Positions 1 to 7,934 of a DNA stretch of 45,991 nucleotides are shown here, in pieces. How positions within the stretch are numbered: position 1 is the first letter of the stretch; each line of letters opens with the position of its first letter. Source of the DNA: CAYVNU01 sp964453265. Its GTDB lineage: Bacteria; Patescibacteriota; Doudnabacteria; UBA920. Position numbers and translations under genes: made by a program. The notes beneath the pieces were generated by a model that saw nothing but the letters and a program-made list of their open reading frames with translations, was not told the origin of the DNA and did no database searches. The stretch is from positions 1-45,991 of the forward strand of contig CAYVNU010000004.1 of the NCBI GenBank assembly GCA_964453265.1, given 5' to 3'.

Positions 1-1221
1 TCCGGTCAAAATCCTTACTCCGGCAATAAAACTGTTTACAAAAAAGTTCAACACCTGCCGGCTCAAGAAGGCAGCCTAAACGATTACTTTATAAAAGCAA
101 AAGACTTAGCAAGCAACTCGCCGCAGGAAACTGCGGCTGTCTTTTTAGCCGTGGGCGACATTATGCTAAGTAGGAATGTTGCGCAAAAAATAAAAGATGC
201 GAACAATCCCAATTTACCGTTTTCTAAAATGAATGATGTATTAAAGTCAACTGATTTTAATTTTGGAAATCTGGAATCCCCCATAACCGACTCCCCGGTA
301 GTTGGCGGGCACTCAATGATATTTGGAGCCCCGACATCTACAATTCAAGGCCTTCTCAACTATAACTTTAAAGTTTTAAATTTAGCAAATAACCATGCTT
401 TAGACCAAGGATTAGGTGGCCTTACCCAAACCAGGTGGGCACTAAATCGTGCCGACATAAGATATTTCGGGGTAGGCGATAATTTAAAACAAGCATGGGA
501 GGCGACTTATGTTAACAACAATAACATAAAAATTTGTTTTCTGGGGTCATCTTATTCTTCAATAAACGACAACGGCAAAACAAAAAATAACTTCGTTGCT
601 AGAATTGAGGATGTAAATGGAATGAAATTTGAAATGGCTCAAAGAAGACCGTATTGTGATTTTATTGTAGTTAGTATGCATGCGGGTACAGAATATACGA
701 GAACACCTAATGCTGCGCAAATAAAATTTGCCCATGCTGCTATAGACGCTGGAGCTGACATGGTAATAGGCGCGCATCCGCACTGGGTACAAACCATAGA
801 GCGCTATTGCCCCAGCACTGCATCAGTTGCAGTTCCCTCCCCTTATGAGGGGAGGGTGCCCGAAGGGCGGGAGAGGTTGCAATGCCCCAACCCAAAGTAC
901 ATATTCTACTCCCTTGGTAACTTTATTTTTGACCAAGAATGGAGCCAGGAGACAAAAGAAGGTCTAACTTTAAAAATTACCTTTAGTAAAATCGGCGGAT
1001 GTTCGGCTTCTCCCCTTTTAAGGGGAGATGTCCGAAGTAGCAACGAAGGACAGAGAGGTTGTGCTACAGATTTACAAGGCCAAAAAATCCCCGCGACTTT
1101 AAAACAAATAGAACTCCTCCCCGTAATAATAGAAAACTACTCCACTCCCCGCCCCGCCACACCCGAAGAAACAAAAAAAATTCTCCAAAAGATTGGAGAA
1201 ACTGAAGGAATTTTAAAATAA
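1..1221 (+). CDS. CapA family protein (partial, 5' end outside window)
   Basis: The frame is open from the first base, so this is the C-terminal 406 residues of a longer protein. The PGA_cap/CapA metallophosphoesterase-like fold is recognised from GDIML (window residues 52-56), NLESPITD, NLANNHALDQG, GAHPHW and YSLGNFIFDQ, which carry the family's conserved Asp, Asn and His residues. CapA relatives are linked to capsule or poly-gamma-glutamate handling; the substrate here is unknown. The GTG at 151 starts inside the first motif and is unlikely to be the true start. Two stretches without family counterpart, near 809-890 and 1003-1066, contain palindromic repeats and look like in-frame insertions. 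Identity is well supported, exact role is not. Confidence 0.85.
   Translation, partial: SGQNPYSGNKTVYKKVQHLPAQEGSLNDYFIKAKDLASNSPQETAAVFLAVGDIMLSRNVAQKIKDANNPNLPFSKMNDVLKSTDFNFGNLESPITDSPVVGGHSMIFGAPTSTIQGLLNYNFKVLNLANNHALDQGLGGLTQTRWALNRADIRYFGVGDNLKQAWEATYVNNNNIKICFLGSSYSSINDNGKTKNNFVARIEDVNGMKFEMAQRRPYCDFIVVSMHAGTEYTRTPNAAQIKFAHAAIDAGADMVIGAHPHWVQTIERYCPSTASVAVPSPYEGRVPEGRERLQCPNPKYIFYSLGNFIFDQEWSQETKEGLTLKITFSKIGGCSASPLLRGDVRSSNEGQRGCATDLQGQKIPATLKQIELLPVIIENYSTPRPATPEETKKILQKIGETEGILK
835..856. repeat. palindromic repeat inside CapA gene (copy 1)
   Basis: Perfect 9-bp arms CCCTCCCCT / AGGGGAGGG with a 4-nt loop, followed by a GGGCGGGAGAGG tail. It resembles the repeats at 45415-45436 and 45773-45793 and lies in frame between the GAHPHW and SLGNF motifs of CapA. 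Confidence 0.75.
1009..1028. repeat. palindromic repeat inside CapA gene (copy 2)
   Basis: A 20-nt perfect palindrome (TCTCCCCTT, tt, AAGGGGAGA) followed by a tail with GGACAGAGAGG. It is read in frame as extra residues (about SASPLLRGDVRSS) downstream of the last conserved CapA motif. Confidence 0.7.
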
Positions 1222-1258
1222 TTGGGCGGCGGAAGCTGGGATCTCCGCCGCATATCAG

Positions 1259-1426
1259 TCATAAGATGGGCCGCCAGAGGCGGCGGTACACGAGGCCGAC
1301 GCAAGTCAGCCAAAGAACGGTCATCCCAGCCGTTGTTTCGTTCCACCCGCTCAGGCGTACCTGAAAGGCCACGCAGACGGGAAAAATAATACAGAACGGT
1401 ATGCCGACAGTCAACAACTTCCCCAC
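1259..1426 (-). CDS. small two-TM membrane protein (hypothetical)
   Basis: Hypothetical protein of about 55 residues. Two hydrophobic stretches (LLTVGIPFCIIFPVCVAF and AGMTVLWLTCVGLVY) are separated by a short polar loop, with a basic C-terminus. The start is uncertain: a GTG at 1426 has a close AGAGG, and a TTG at 1417 has AGGAAGG at better spacing. The gene begins just after the stop of the preceding small gene, suggesting an operon. Base composition is GC-richer than topA and CapA. No family recognised. Confidence 0.45.
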   Translation of the reverse strand: MGKLLTVGIPFCIIFPVCVAFQVRLSGWNETTAGMTVLWLTCVGLVYRRLWRPIL

Positions 1427-1433
1427 CTTCCTC

Positions 1434-1646
1434 TCAATCCTTCTTCCATGCGTGAAAGAGTACTCCGAACGCAATTACGCATCCCCACATCGTCGCTTTC
1501 GCCCACGTAGCCGCATATGACGGCCAAATAGCTTCAAGCGAAAAAAGTGGCGCGAGATGACTAGGCGTGTCTTTGATCTGATAGCAAACAACACCGAGAC
1601 ACACCAGTCCCGTGAAAAGCAATGCTAACAAGACGGCTAATTTCAT
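1434..1646 (-). CDS. small membrane protein (hypothetical)
   Basis: Seventy residues with an N-terminal hydrophobic helix (KLAVLLALLFTGLVCLGVV) and a second C-terminal one (ATMWGCVIAFGVLF) ending HAWKKD. The start at 1646 was chosen over an upstream in-frame ATG because AAGGAGG sits at ideal spacing before it. Members of this three-gene islet follow each other closely on the minus strand. GC content and the strong Shine-Dalgarno set it apart from most genes in the window, most of which have weak or no ribosome binding site. Family unknown. Confidence 0.6.
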   Translation of the reverse strand: MKLAVLLALLFTGLVCLGVVCYQIKDTPSHLAPLFSLEAIWPSYAATWAKATMWGCVIAFGVLFHAWKKD

Positions 1647-1674
1647 AACTACCTCCTTCATCCTACTAGAGTTT

Positions 1675-1773
1675 TCAGCTCCGGCCTGCAATTTTTTCTA
1701 AGCCAGGACCGAAGATGTAAAAGAAAAGGGCGGCGACCGCCAGCCCAACAACAATCTTCAGAATCATCTTCAT
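1675..1773 (-). CDS. 32-residue single-TM peptide (hypothetical)
   Basis: A short ORF beginning MKMILKIVVGLAVAALFF and ending EKIAGRS, followed by TGA. It is one clear membrane helix with basic N-terminal residues. GGGAGAGAG lies upstream but at long spacing. It is the first of three small membrane genes in the same GC-rich islet, with the next gene's Shine-Dalgarno shortly after its stop. A TATAAT-like -10 (1812-1817 on the minus strand) lies about 40 bases upstream. Support is position, composition and hydrophobic pattern only. Confidence 0.45.
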   Translation of the reverse strand: MKMILKIVVGLAVAALFFYIFGPGLEKIAGRS

Positions 1774-1873
1774 AAGAATCAAGATACTCTCTCCCTGTAA
1801 AAAAATCAAGTATTATAGTGCGGGTTCTGTAGGCATCTGCAGAGCATAGATTCGTATTTCTGTAGTTATTAGT

Positions 1874-1902
1874 TTGACAAATAGTAATTAAATCAGTAAA
1901 AT
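1874..1902 (+). promoter_or_regulatory. sigma70-type promoter of topA
   Basis: TTGACA (1874-1879), 17-nt spacer, TAAAAT (1897-1902). Predicted transcription start is near 1909, about 50 bases before the topA ATG. Confidence 0.7.
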
Positions 1903-1959
1903 CACTTTTGTATTCGTTCGTCATTCATAATTCCTAATTCACCCTTCATAATTCTTTCT

Positions 1960-4236
1960 ATGTCTAAGCCATTAATAATTGTCGAATCTCCTACCAAGGC
2001 TAAAACCATTAGCCGTTTTTTGGGTGGCGCTTACACAGTTAAAGCGAGCATGGGTCATGTAAGGGATTTACCTAAAAGTAAAATTTCTATAGACGTAAAA
2101 AACAACTTTGAACCTGTCTATATAATTCCTCCTAAAGCCAAAGACATTGTTGCGGAACTAAAAAAGGACGCTAAAGGCGCCCCTTCTATAATACTCGCGA
2201 CTGATGAAGACCGCGAAGGCGAGGCTATTTCGTGGCATCTTGTGCAGGCGCTTGGACTTGGCGACGAAGAACAAATTGCCAAAGGCAAAGAAGATGCGCG
2301 CATTAAACGCATAGTTTTCCACGAAATTACTAAATCTGCTATTGAAAACGCGCTTAAGCATCCGCGTGATTTAGACTTAAATTTGGTGGACGCGCAGCAA
2401 GCAAGGCGCGTTTTAGACAGACTTGTGGGCTATGAACTCTCCCCTTTCTTATGGAGGAAGATTAGATATGGATTATCCGCAGGCAGAGTACAATCGGTTG
2501 CCGTAAGACTGGTTGTTGAACGCGAGCGCGAAATAGAAAAGTTTAAAGCCGAAGAATATTGGTCTATTGAGGCGAGCCTTTCTAAGAAGGACGATGATAA
2601 AAAGTTCATCGGTAAACTCCACAAAATTGGCGAAAAGTCTGTTGGTAAAATGGACATTAACAACGAAACCGATGCCAAAAAAATTGTAACCGACTTAAAA
2701 GGTGCGGAATATAAAGTTACAGACATTCAACAAAAAGAAGTTAAAAGAAATCCGTCCGCTCCGTTTACAACATCTACTCTACAACAAGAAGCTGCGCGCA
2801 AATTAGGTTTTTCTGCTAAGCAAACTATGATGGTTGCCCAGCGTCTTTATGAAGGCGTGGAATTAGGCGCAGAAGGCCATGTTGGTCTTATAACCTATAT
2901 GCGTACTGACAGTTTAAACTTGGCTGCTTCCGCTCAAACCGCAATTGCGGAATTAATTAAAGAACATTTTGGCAAAGAATATGCTCTTTCTGAGCCAAGG
3001 CATTTTACCAACAAAAGTAAAGGCGCACAGGAAGCGCACGAAGCTATTCGTCCGACCGACGTTACAAAAAAACCGGAAGATGTAAAACAATACTTAGACA
3101 GAAACCAGTTTAAAGTTTATGAACTTATTTGGAAGCGCACTATTGCCTGCCAAATGACTCCGGCAGTTTTAGAACAAACAGCAGTAGATATTTTAGCTAA
3201 CACCAATTACACCTTCCGTGCCAATGGGCAAACCATAAAATTTGACGGGTTTATTCGTGCATATACCGAAGGCCAGGACGAAAAAGCTGAAGACGAAATA
3301 GAAGGCGTGTTACCGGAATTAAAAGTTGATGAATTATTAAAGCTGCATGAATTACTCCCCCTCCAGCACTTTACGGAACCACCCGGTCGTTATAGCGACG
3401 CAACCTTAATTAAAGCCCTAGAAGCTCACGGCGTAGGTCGTCCTTCTACTTACGCGCCTACCTTAACTACTATACAAGAGCGCGGCTACGCTACTAAAGA
3501 AGACAAAAAGTACAAGCCAACCGAGGAAGGCTTTTTGGTTAACGATATGTTAGTAGAAAACTTCCCGGAAATTGTCGACATAAACTTTACTTCCCACATT
3601 GAAGAAGAGTTTGACTTAATTGCCGAAGGCAAAATAAAGTGGACAGAAGTTATGGAAGAATTCTACGGCCCCTTTAAAAAGCACTTAAAGGAAAAAGAAG
3701 AGAGTGTACAAAAAGAAATTATAATTTCCACCACCCCCTGCCCCCACTGCGGTAAAATGATGCACATAAAATTTGGCCGTATGGGCAAATTCCTTGCCTG
3801 CCCCGAAGAAGGCAGTAAAGTCACTTTACCGATGCCCGAAGAGGCAGCGCAAATAAAAGCCCTTGAAGAAAAAACCAAAGGCGAAGTATGTCCAATTTGC
3901 GGAAAGCTTATGGAAGTAAAACGCGGGCGCTTTGGCTTTTTCCTTGGCTGCCAAGACTACCCAAAATGTAAAGGCATTTCCAAAATTTGGAACAAAACCG
4001 GTTTTAAATGCCCTGCCTGCTTGGAATCGGCTGATAGAAAGGACAAACCCGGAGACGTAGTAGAACGTAAAAGCCGCGGCCGCGGCAAACCCTTCTGGGC
4101 CTGCAACCTCTTCCCTGCCTGCAACTTCATAATGAACAAAGCCCCGGAAAGCGAAGCTGACCTCAAAGAAGCCCTTCAGCATTGGAAAGACAACCCGCCG
4201 AAACCAAAAAAAACATACAAGAAGAAAACTGAATAA
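1960..4236 (+). CDS. topA: DNA topoisomerase I
   Basis: Type IA topoisomerase, 758 residues; it relaxes negatively supercoiled DNA through a 5'-phosphotyrosine intermediate. The Toprim domain starts at the N-terminus (IVESPTKAKTI) with the metal-binding TDEDREGE at 81-88. The active-site Tyr is Y313 in GLITYMRTDS. HEAIRPTD and GVGRPSTYAPT are typical of the family. The C-terminus has three zinc-ribbon-like units (from CPHCGK, CPICGK and CPACLE); the first has lost its second Cys pair (CPEEGSK). It ends in a Lys-rich tail. The start is the ATG after a promoter, without a clear Shine-Dalgarno. Confident assignment. Confidence 0.97.
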   Translation: MSKPLIIVESPTKAKTISRFLGGAYTVKASMGHVRDLPKSKISIDVKNNFEPVYIIPPKAKDIVAELKKDAKGAPSIILATDEDREGEAISWHLVQALGLGDEEQIAKGKEDARIKRIVFHEITKSAIENALKHPRDLDLNLVDAQQARRVLDRLVGYELSPFLWRKIRYGLSAGRVQSVAVRLVVEREREIEKFKAEEYWSIEASLSKKDDDKKFIGKLHKIGEKSVGKMDINNETDAKKIVTDLKGAEYKVTDIQQKEVKRNPSAPFTTSTLQQEAARKLGFSAKQTMMVAQRLYEGVELGAEGHVGLITYMRTDSLNLAASAQTAIAELIKEHFGKEYALSEPRHFTNKSKGAQEAHEAIRPTDVTKKPEDVKQYLDRNQFKVYELIWKRTIACQMTPAVLEQTAVDILANTNYTFRANGQTIKFDGFIRAYTEGQDEKAEDEIEGVLPELKVDELLKLHELLPLQHFTEPPGRYSDATLIKALEAHGVGRPSTYAPTLTTIQERGYATKEDKKYKPTEEGFLVNDMLVENFPEIVDINFTSHIEEEFDLIAEGKIKWTEVMEEFYGPFKKHLKEKEESVQKEIIISTTPCPHCGKMMHIKFGRMGKFLACPEEGSKVTLPMPEEAAQIKALEEKTKGEVCPICGKLMEVKRGRFGFFLGCQDYPKCKGISKIWNKTGFKCPACLESADRKDKPGDVVERKSRGRGKPFWACNLFPACNFIMNKAPESEADLKEALQHWKDNPPKPKKTYKKKTE

Positions 4237-4242
4237 CTGGAA

Positions 4243-4295
4243 AGCTTGCCCCGTAACAGAGCAGGCCTTTAGGCCGTAGCGACTGGTACCGGGTA
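4243..4295. repeat. dispersed repeat, AGCTTGCCCCGTA family (copy 1)
   Basis: Begins AGCTTGCCCCGTA and ends CGACTGGTACCGGGTA. Related elements lie at 18190-18228, 21047-21102, 29248-29290 and 29484-29523. It sits directly downstream of topA. Confidence 0.6.
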
Positions 4296-4329
4296 AAATC
4301 CGCCGAAACCAAAAAAATTACAAAAAAGT

Positions 4330-4356
4330 CCGCCAAAAGCTAAAACATTTTGGCGG
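4330..4356 (+). terminator. hairpin downstream of topA
   Basis: CCGCCAAAA / TTTTGGCGG, 9-bp perfect arms and 9-nt loop. There is no long T run after it, so it may act as a weak terminator or mRNA end protector. Confidence 0.4.
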
Positions 4357-4402
4357 ATCCGGCTCCAGCGGAAAAAAGATCTCGTAATAACTCAAAAGCT
4401 CA

Positions 4403-4445
4403 AAACAATGGGCATCATTGCATTCTGCAATGATGCCCATTGTTT
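4403..4445. repeat. REP hairpin, left of RAYT gene
   Basis: Perfect 20-bp arms (4403-4422 and 4426-4445) with a TTC loop. The core ACAATGGGCATCATTGC is shared with the element at 5070-5112. It overlaps the last bases of the transposase gene. Confidence 0.9.
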
Positions 4446-5067
4446 ATTCGAGCAATAAAGCCTGTATGTCTTTTCGCTGCTTTATTTGTTCATAGGAATT
4501 TTCAACAAACTTTTTGTACTCATCAGAACTTTTAAACATTCCTAAAATTAAATCTTTAGAACATAAAGTTCCTTTCCTTAAACCTAAATAATCCAAATAA
4601 CTACTCCACGGATAATCGTCAAGTTTTTCTACTAGTCCGGCAATTTTTGGATTTTGATGTATATAAGCCGAAACCCAAGTTAAATAACTATCGTTAGCTA
4701 CTTTAATTGCCTTATATTGATCTTGAAACAAGTGCCCTACCCTTTCGTGTTTTTTATTAAAAAATTTCGAATAGCCGGTACAAACTTTTTTAAGCAACTC
4801 ACTAACCGAGGTAGATAAATTCTGAGTGACCAATAAATGAAAATGGTTGGGCATTAAACAATAAGACAACAGTGAAAAGGAGCCGCTTGGCAAAGGTTTA
4901 CGGCGAGAATTAATAAATTGCGGATACAAGGCTTCCCTCAACCTAAAAATAAAACTTTTTCTGTCATCGTCGTCCAAAAAAATATCCTGCTTATTGTTTC
5001 CACGATTATAAATGTGGTAAAAACCACCTTGTCCAAATTGTTTATAATCCCTATGGTTCATAAACAT
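4444..5067 (-). CDS. REP-associated tyrosine transposase (IS200-like Y1 family)
   Basis: HUH-type single-strand transposase of about 207 residues. The metal-binding HUH motif is in YCLMPNHFHLLV and the likely catalytic Tyr in TGYSKFFNKKH, followed by GHLFQDQYKA; FYHIYNRGNNKQDIF is the usual N-terminal signature. RAYTs recognise and move REP hairpins. This one is flanked by two near-identical hairpins: the left touches its stop codon and the right begins 3 bases before the ATG at 5067. ATG 5061 is an alternative start; a TTG at 5076 lies inside the hairpin and is less likely. No Shine-Dalgarno is seen. The gene appears intact. Confidence 0.9.
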   Translation of the reverse strand: MFMNHRDYKQFGQGGFYHIYNRGNNKQDIFLDDDDRKSFIFRLREALYPQFINSRRKPLPSGSFSLLSYCLMPNHFHLLVTQNLSTSVSELLKKVCTGYSKFFNKKHERVGHLFQDQYKAIKVANDSYLTWVSAYIHQNPKIAGLVEKLDDYPWSSYLDYLGLRKGTLCSKDLILGMFKSSDEYKKFVENSYEQIKQRKDIQALLLE

Positions 5068-5294
5068 ATAATACAATGGGCATCATTGCTTTGCAATGAT
5101 GCCCATTGTATTTGTATAATGTTTTTTACCTGGGGCGCTATGGAATCTATTTCTTCCTGGGTTTTAAAATTTTGAATATAAATTAAAACCGCGGCGACTA
5201 TAGCAACCGAAATAACAATAAACAAACTCCAATGAAAATATTTCTTTGGGTTTTTGTCTATAAATTGCGGAAATGGTTTTTTTGTTTCTAACAT
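5058..5294 (-). CDS. small single-TM protein, C-terminus overwritten by REP element
   Basis: Hypothetical 78-residue protein. A polar N-terminus (METKKPF-like, with PKKYFHW) precedes one strong membrane helix (SLFIVISVAIVAAVLIYI), then a soluble tail TQEEIDSIAPQVKNII. From about residue 61 the codons come from the REP hairpin, so the original C-terminus has been replaced. It follows the NDH-2 gene by 42 bases on the same strand and may be cotranscribed. Function unknown. Confidence 0.5.
   Translation of the reverse strand: MLETKKPFPQFIDKNPKKYFHWSLFIVISVAIVAAVLIYIQNFKTQEEIDSIAPQVKNIIQIQWASLQSNDAHCIICL
5070..5112. repeat. REP hairpin, right of RAYT gene
   Basis: Perfect 20-bp arms (5070-5089 and 5093-5112) with a TTT loop, sharing the ACAATGGGCATCATTGC core with the left copy. 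Confidence 0.9.
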
Positions 5295-5336
5295 TTTATT
5301 TTTTTAAAAGCTTAGTGATATTAACGCATTCTGAAT

Positions 5337-6578
5337 TTAATTATTTCTTCCAAAAATTTTATTTTGAAACCATACATAATTTACTGCCTCGTACCAGCCC
5401 ATGAGTTTCGATAAATATCTAATGTGCGCCAATTCGCGAATAAAATAAGCAAAAAATCCTCTAATATACACGCCGTTATAATCTAAAATAGCCCAGCGTC
5501 CGCCCAAAGTTACAATAAACCCGTGTTTTAGGACTTTATAAGGGGCCGATTTTTTGTTGAGTAGAATTTGCGGGAAAACCTCGGCTAAATACTCTGCTTG
5601 GTCTATAGCATCTTGCGCCGAAGGCACAGCGGTCTTTTTATTTGTGTCTGTTATAAAAGCCGCATCGCCTAGCACAAATACGTTATTGTAGCCGCTGGCT
5701 TGCAAATAGTCGCCTGTTATTATCCGGCCCTTTTTATCTAAACTTAATTTTTCCAAAATCGGCAAACTTTTTGCTTTTATACCCACCGCCCAAACTAGGA
5801 CATCGTGAGAAATTTTTTCTCCATTAGCTAATTCAACAAACTGCTCTGAAATTTTAGAAATTGCGGACGAGAGAGAAACTTTAACTCCCACTTCTTTTAG
5901 CCTAAGCAAGCTGTCCTGGCTAAGCCTTTGACTAAAGCCGGCCATTAACTCCCTCGCTGCTTCTATAATTTGTATTTCCACTTTTTGCTCTGGATACTTA
6001 TATTTCCAGCATAAAATTTTAACAAAATTACTCAATTCCGCGGCAATTTCACAGCCCGTATAGCCTCCTCCAGCTATAACAAACCGTAAATTTTTTTTAG
6101 TCATACCCAGGCTTTGACTAAAAAAAGCAAACTCAATTCGATTGCGTAAAATTAAACCATCTTTCAAAGTTTTTAAAGGAAAAGCAAACTCTTTAGCGCC
6201 TAAAATGCCATAAGTATCACTCTCTGAACCGGGGCTTAGAACCAAATAATCATAACTTAGAATTCTATTGCCCGCTTTCAAAGTTTTCTGGCTCAAATTA
6301 ATTTCCGAAGCCTCCGCTTGAATAAACTCAATTCTGTCTTTGCCGATAATTTTATTAATTGGCAAACTAATTGCCCTCTCTAAATCTTCTAAACTTGTAA
6401 ATTCCTCCTCCGAAGACATGACTTCGTACAAATTAAAAGTAAATAACTGGTACGATCTTTGGTCTATAAGCGTAATTTTATATTCCAAATCCTTGGGAAA
6501 TTTTTTTGCTAATTTTTTGGCAAATAAAAGTCCCGCATAACCAGCACCCAGTATTACAATATGTTTTTTTGAAGACAT
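5337..6578 (-). CDS. NAD(P)/FAD-dependent oxidoreductase, type II NADH dehydrogenase-like
   Basis: Protein of 413 residues with the two-dinucleotide-fold architecture of NDH-2. An N-terminal FAD-binding HIVILGAGYAGLLFAKKL, a second nucleotide-binding FVIAGGGYTGCEIAAELS mid-protein, and NNVFVLGDAAF near the C-terminus for FAD contact are visible. NDH-2 enzymes oxidise NADH and reduce quinone at the membrane without pumping protons. No obvious membrane helix is seen, consistent with peripheral attachment. It is separated from the ABC permease by the assembly gap. A quinone substrate is inferred, not shown. Confidence 0.85.
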   Translation of the reverse strand: MSSKKHIVILGAGYAGLLFAKKLAKKFPKDLEYKITLIDQRSYQLFTFNLYEVMSSEEEFTSLEDLERAISLPINKIIGKDRIEFIQAEASEINLSQKTLKAGNRILSYDYLVLSPGSESDTYGILGAKEFAFPLKTLKDGLILRNRIEFAFFSQSLGMTKKNLRFVIAGGGYTGCEIAAELSNFVKILCWKYKYPEQKVEIQIIEAARELMAGFSQRLSQDSLLRLKEVGVKVSLSSAISKISEQFVELANGEKISHDVLVWAVGIKAKSLPILEKLSLDKKGRIITGDYLQASGYNNVFVLGDAAFITDTNKKTAVPSAQDAIDQAEYLAEVFPQILLNKKSAPYKVLKHGFIVTLGGRWAILDYNGVYIRGFFAYFIRELAHIRYLSKLMGWYEAVNYVWFQNKIFGRNN

Positions 6579-6667
6579 TTATTTTTGTTTCTAGAATTAT
6601 CAGTTAATTAAAGTATAACACAGTAACCATTAAACATATTATCATTTTAACATCCTAACAGAGCCAT

Positions 6668-6767
6668 NNNNNNNNNNNNNNNNNNNNNNNNNNNNNNNNN
6701 NNNNNNNNNNNNNNNNNNNNNNNNNNNNNNNNNNNNNNNNNNNNNNNNNNNNNNNNNNNNNNNNNNN
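6668..6767. other. assembly gap (100 N)
   Basis: Exactly 100 N, the usual placeholder for an unknown gap size. It interrupts the 3' part of the downstream permease gene. Confidence 0.99.
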
Positions 6768-7930
6768 GAAATAAATATTGCGTACAAAGGCACGGCAAAA
6801 GTCCAAGCTAAATTAGCAGACTTTGCAATTATAGAAACTATCCAACCTAAAAATGAACCAAATAAAATACCTATTACTCCCCCAATTAGAGTAACCAGCA
6901 CAGCTTCAATTAAAAATTCTTTTAAAATATCGGAGGGTTTTGCACCTAAAGCTTTTTTAAGTCCAATTTCCGAAGTTCTTTCCGTAACCACCACATACAT
7001 AATGTTCATAATGCCCACACCCCCTACTATTAAGGAAATGGCTGCAATGGCAATAAGCAAAATAGTAATGCCATTAAAAATGGTGTTAAAGGTACCAAGT
7101 GCATCGGCCTGAGTTTGTACGACAAAGTCGTCTTTGTCCGAATTATTTTCATCGGTATTATGATTCCTGCGCAGCACAAATCGAATATCTTCAGCTGTTG
7201 CTTCACCTAAATTTGAATCTCTAACCTGTACAACCGCCATAAGCAAGTGATCAATACCCAAAATTTTCTTTTGTCCGGTTCTAAGCGGCAAATAAACAGT
7301 ATTATCTTCATCCCCACCAAGACCACCCCTTGGTTCATACACACCAATCACAGAAAAATTTATATCACCGATTCTTATGAGTTCGTTTAATGGATCTTGT
7401 TGGCCAAATAAATCATTAGCTAAACTACTTCCCAAAATTGCCACCTGGTCAGCTCCGGTGTCTTCTGCTTGAGTGAAAAATCTACCTTCTTTTAATTTGC
7501 CTTTGTCTATATCGAACCTAGCAGCGGAAGTTGCATAAAACAAAACGCTCTTTTCCGTACCGCGGTAAGATATGACTTTTTGCCCTACCACCATGCCGTA
7601 AGTATTCACTACATTAGGCAATTTTTTTATATCATCTAAATCACGGGTTTTTAAAGTCGTTATCGCTACTGGTGATGCCGCACGGCTTTGATCGGCGCTA
7701 GATGCGCCCGCACCTTTATTTTTTGTTGTCGGCGGCACTCTCGTTTGCACAAATAAAGTATTAGTTCCGTAAGCTTCCAGCTGTGAATTTATTAAACTCC
7801 TAAAACCCTCTCCCGCGGAAAGAACTAAAATTACCGTACTAATTCCAATAACAATACCAAGAGTCGTCAGTCCGGTGCGAACAGGATTGGCTTTTAGAGC
7901 TTTAACAGATTGTGAAAAAGAATTTAACAT
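6768..7930 (-). CDS. MacB/FtsX-like ABC transporter permease (3' end lost in gap)
   Basis: About 387 residues are visible. One N-terminal membrane helix (TTLGIVIGISTVILVL) is followed by a large extracytoplasmic MacB periplasmic core-like domain. Then come C-terminal FtsX helices with IMYVVVTERTSEIGLKKALG, the coupling segment typical of MacB permeases. The last helix and the usual LYPA..A..L.PIEALRYE end fall in the gap; the six codons beyond the gap should not be trusted as the C-terminus. It starts 4 bases after the peptidase gene stops. Probably forms an exporter with the ATPase at 10545-11261 and the paralogous permease at 8800-10071. Confidence 0.85.
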
Positions 7931-7934
7931 TTAA

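Larger units (their letters stand above)
4403..5112. mobile_element. RAYT-REP mobile unit
   Basis: One transposase gene between two REP hairpins with 20-bp perfect arms and a common core. The right hairpin also forms the 3' end of the adjacent small membrane-protein ORF, implying insertion into that gene's end. Confidence 0.75.

Noticed and set aside
1658..1924. 88-codon minus-strand ORF upstream of topA
   Set aside because: Its first third is read from a repeat (CTGCAGATGCCTACAGAA) that also occurs near 11320, and it overlaps the better-supported 32-residue gene and the topA promoter.
3826..4182. Long minus-strand ORFs opposite topA
   Set aside because: They are antisense shadows of the conserved zinc-ribbon coding region with no protein-like features.
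4403..5112. REP hairpins considered as a CRISPR-like array
   Set aside because: There are only two copies, each a self-complementary hairpin, flanking a transposase; no regular spacers.
6647..6667. Codons MALLGC after the N run as the C-terminus of the permease
   Set aside because: The gap size is arbitrary, so the frame across it is meaningless, and the usual permease ending is absent.
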